A stretch of DNA of 64,000 bases from Alicycliphilus sp. UBA6560 (GTDB taxonomy: Bacteria; Pseudomonadota; Gammaproteobacteria; Burkholderiales; Burkholderiaceae_C): positions 81,469 through 145,468 of the forward strand of contig DJJU01000008.1 in assembly GCA_002434305.1 (NCBI GenBank). Direction: 5' to 3'. Below are positions 59,335-64,000 of this stretch, piece by piece. Numbering within the stretch: the stretch's first letter is position 1; the number at the start of each line of letters is the position of its first letter. The position numbers and the translations under genes were made by a program. The notes under the pieces are model-generated. The model ran no database searches, was not told where the DNA came from, and saw nothing but the letters and a program-made list of their open reading frames with translations.

Positions 59335-59712
59335 ATGCCAACCATCAATCAGCTCGTGCGCCACGGCCGCACGGTCGAAGTTGTGAAATCCAAGAGCCCG
59401 GCCATGGAGAACTGCCCCCAGCGCCGCGGCGTGTGCACCCGTGTGTACACCACGACTCCCAAGAAGCCGAACTCCGCTCTGCGTAAGGTCGCCAAGGTGC
59501 GCCTGACCAACGGTTTCGAAGTCATCTCCTACATCGGCGGCGAAGGCCACAACCTGCAAGAGCACAGCGTGGTGCTGGTGCGCGGCGGCCGTGTGAAGGA
59601 CTTGCCCGGTGTGCGCTACCACATCGTGCGCGGTTCGCTGGACCTGCAAGGCGTCAAGGATCGCAAGCAAGCTCGCTCCAAGTACGGCGCGAAGAAGCCC
59701 AAGGCCAAGTAA
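59335..59712 (+). CDS. rpsL: 30S ribosomal protein S12
   Basis: A 125-residue decoding-site protein. PKKPNSALRK and RGGRVKDLPGVRYH are the universal motifs. Lys43 and Lys88 have the wild-type form, so no streptomycin-resistance change is seen at these sites. It leads rpsL-rpsG-fusA-tuf. Confidence 0.98.
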   Translation: MPTINQLVRHGRTVEVVKSKSPAMENCPQRRGVCTRVYTTTPKKPNSALRKVAKVRLTNGFEVISYIGGEGHNLQEHSVVLVRGGRVKDLPGVRYHIVRGSLDLQGVKDRKQARSKYGAKKPKAK

Positions 59713-59883
59713 GTCCTGCGCTTTTTTCTGCAAAGAAATTTCGGTGCTGTCCTCCGCGTGGCGCGGTGATGCAGCGTAGTGACCCCAAACGCAAGTGTTC
59801 TGCGCGGGTCGAGTAAGTGAGGGTCCTGATGGCTCTCGCGGTGCCTGAGATGGTGCCAACTGAAGCAAAGATAGAGGTGAAAA
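59713..59883 (+). promoter_or_regulatory. rpsL-rpsG intercistronic region
   Basis: 171 bases without a gene, longer than the roughly 100 bases of E. coli. In E. coli protein S7 binds this region to control its own synthesis. Here it is G-rich (GTGGCGCGGTGATGCAGCG) with possible stems, ending in AGAGGTGAAAA before rpsG. Confidence 0.4.
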
Positions 59884-60357
59884 ATGCCACGTCGTCGCGA
59901 AGTCCCCAAACGTGAAATCCTGCCGGACCCGAAGTTCGGCAACGTCGAGCTGTCCAAATTCATGAACGTGATCATGGAAGGCGGCAAGAAGGCAGTTGCA
60001 GAGCGCATCATCTACGGCGCCCTGGATCTGATCGAAAAGAAGCAGCCCGAGAAGGAACCGCTGGAAGTGTTCCTCACGGCCATCAACAACATCAAGCCGA
60101 TGGTCGAAGTGAAGTCCCGTCGCGTGGGCGGTGCCAACTACCAGGTGCCCGTGGAAGTGCGCCCGGTGCGCCGCCTGGCCCTGTCCATGCGCTGGCTGAA
60201 GGAAGCCGCCCGCAAGCGCGGCGAAAAGTCCATGGCCCAGCGCCTGGCCAACGAACTGATGGAGGCCAACGAAGGCCGCGGCGGCGCCATGAAGCGCCGT
60301 GACGAAGTGCACCGCATGGCAGAAGCCAACAAGGCATTCAGCCACTTCCGCTTCTAA
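59884..60357 (+). CDS. rpsG: 30S ribosomal protein S7
   Basis: A 157-residue protein that nucleates assembly of the 30S head. MPRRREVPKREILPDPKFGN is the universal start, and RPVRRLALSMRWLKEAARKR is the RNA-binding region. AGAGGTG precedes the ATG. Length is normal. Confidence 0.98.
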   Translation: MPRRREVPKREILPDPKFGNVELSKFMNVIMEGGKKAVAERIIYGALDLIEKKQPEKEPLEVFLTAINNIKPMVEVKSRRVGGANYQVPVEVRPVRRLALSMRWLKEAARKRGEKSMAQRLANELMEANEGRGGAMKRRDEVHRMAEANKAFSHFRF

Positions 60358-60385
60358 GTTCCGCCCCCATCTATCGCACTGGCGG

Positions 60386-60417
60386 GAGCCCGATTCGCCC
60401 TTTCGGCGAACGGGCTC
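60386..60417 (+). other. Hairpin between rpsG and fusA
   Basis: GAGCCCG and TTCGCC pair with GGCGAA and CGGGCTC around ctttc, a 13-bp stem with one bulged A. No poly-T follows, so it is more likely a processing or stability element than a terminator. Confidence 0.55.
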
Positions 60418-60441
60418 TCAGCCGTTAACGAAAGTCTCATC

Positions 60442-62550
<2,109 letters not shown>

Positions 62551-62556
62551 AGTCCA

Positions 62557-62599
62557 GGTGCCGGACCAAGACTTGCACAGCAAGTCTTGCTCGGGCACC
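62557..62599 (+). other. Large hairpin after fusA
   Basis: CAAGACTTGC and GCAAGTCTTG form a perfect 10-bp stem with loop ACA, enclosed by GGTGCC and GGCACC. No poly-T follows. It starts 6 bases after the fusA stop and could terminate partially, be processed, or bind a regulator. Confidence 0.6.
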
Positions 62600-62646
62600 T
62601 CTGACTAGAGGGGGTTCTCAGGGGCCTTCTCTGGTTGGAGGTAAAA

Positions 62647-62700
62647 ATGGCTCCAGTCCTTACTCCATAAGCGCCGGCAGCTCATTTTTCAGTAGCATTT
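62647..62700 (-). repeat. Short intergenic repeat A, copy 16
   Basis: TAAGCGCCGGCAGCTC (62668-62683), followed by ATTTTTCAGTAGC. It lies between fusA and tuf. GGAGG (62636-62640) just before its ATG makes a 7-codon micro-ORF, ATGGCTCCAGTCCTTACTCC and onward to TAA at 62670. Confidence 0.7.
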
Positions 62701-62807
62701 TCCTGTCTGCGATCCGGTGCCGTCCCGTGGCTCTGTGCGGGGCGAACCAGCAACCGGGTGCAGACGTTAAACCGTCACACAGGCAACGCTCTTTTGGAGT
62801 ACAGAAA

Positions 62808-63998
<1,191 letters not shown>

Positions 63999-64000
63999 TC

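Noticed and set aside
62551..62807. tRNA gene between fusA and tuf
   Set aside because: Some genomes have tRNAs near tuf, but no cloverleaf, T-loop GGTTCGA or CCA end is visible; the hairpin there is a single long stem.

Overview
This is a GC-rich (roughly 70 percent by eye) bacterial chromosome segment. Gene content, gene order and protein signatures point to a betaproteobacterium of the Burkholderiales, most likely family Comamonadaceae (the Acidovorax, Alicycliphilus, Melaminivora group). The support is lplT/alr, radA-ilvE, gatCAB divergent from mreBCD-mrdA, a magnesium-type HemB with HemJ, the rpsL-rpsG-fusA-tuf string, and two short intergenic repeat families that I remember from this family. 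It looks like core genome. I see no prophage, insertion sequence, integrase, CRISPR array, toxin-antitoxin pair, rRNA or tRNA.

Layout: 1-6.0 kb holds lplT (partial), alr, a di-heme cytochrome c peroxidase with its terminator, a small lipoprotein, radA, ilvE and a zinc-finger protein. 6.1-11.3 kb is a cell-surface polysaccharide block: GT4 glycosyltransferase, O-antigen-ligase-like membrane protein, GT2 glycosyltransferase, an unrecognised 253-residue protein, and galE on the other strand. 11.4-14.6 kb has a nitronate monooxygenase, a LysR regulator and a divergent MFS transporter. 14.6-17.3 kb is a response regulator / histidine kinase / MOSC-domain operon. 17.4-23.4 kb has AmpG, an AraC regulator, a DMT permease, an M48 protease and a kelch/Fn3 surface protein. 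23.4-26.4 kb has an MBL hydrolase, exonuclease III, pyrE and a DUF4124 protein. 26.5-29.8 kb is gatCAB and 30.0-34.5 kb is the cell-shape operon mreBCD-mrdA, which ends without rodA.

The second half has a DMT permease; an amino-acid ABC transporter (ATPase, permease, binding protein) beside arginase and a TauE permease (35.5-40.0 kb); a GMC oxidoreductase; an MCE lipid-transport operon (STAS-MlaE, MlaF, MlaD, PqiC-like lipoprotein, 42.2-45.9 kb); CsbD and a three-repeat cysteine protein; a hemerythrin; SDR and dienelactone hydrolase genes; a MarR-EmrA-EmrB-type efflux operon; a CorA transporter; hemB, hemJ, VanZ, a [2Fe-2S] ferredoxin, an alpha/beta hydrolase, a DacC-type carboxypeptidase; and finally rpsL-rpsG-fusA-tuf.

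The most unusual layer is non-coding. Sixteen copies of a short hairpin-forming repeat (core TAGCTGCYNGCGCTTG) sit between genes. Several supply stop codons, C-terminal residues, a ribosome-binding site or even a signal-peptide coding region to neighbouring genes. A second, longer palindromic repeat occurs three times. The amino-acid binding-protein gene has an attenuator-like terminator in its leader, with a possible competing helix. I found no convincing evidence for a wholly new defence or mobile system here.
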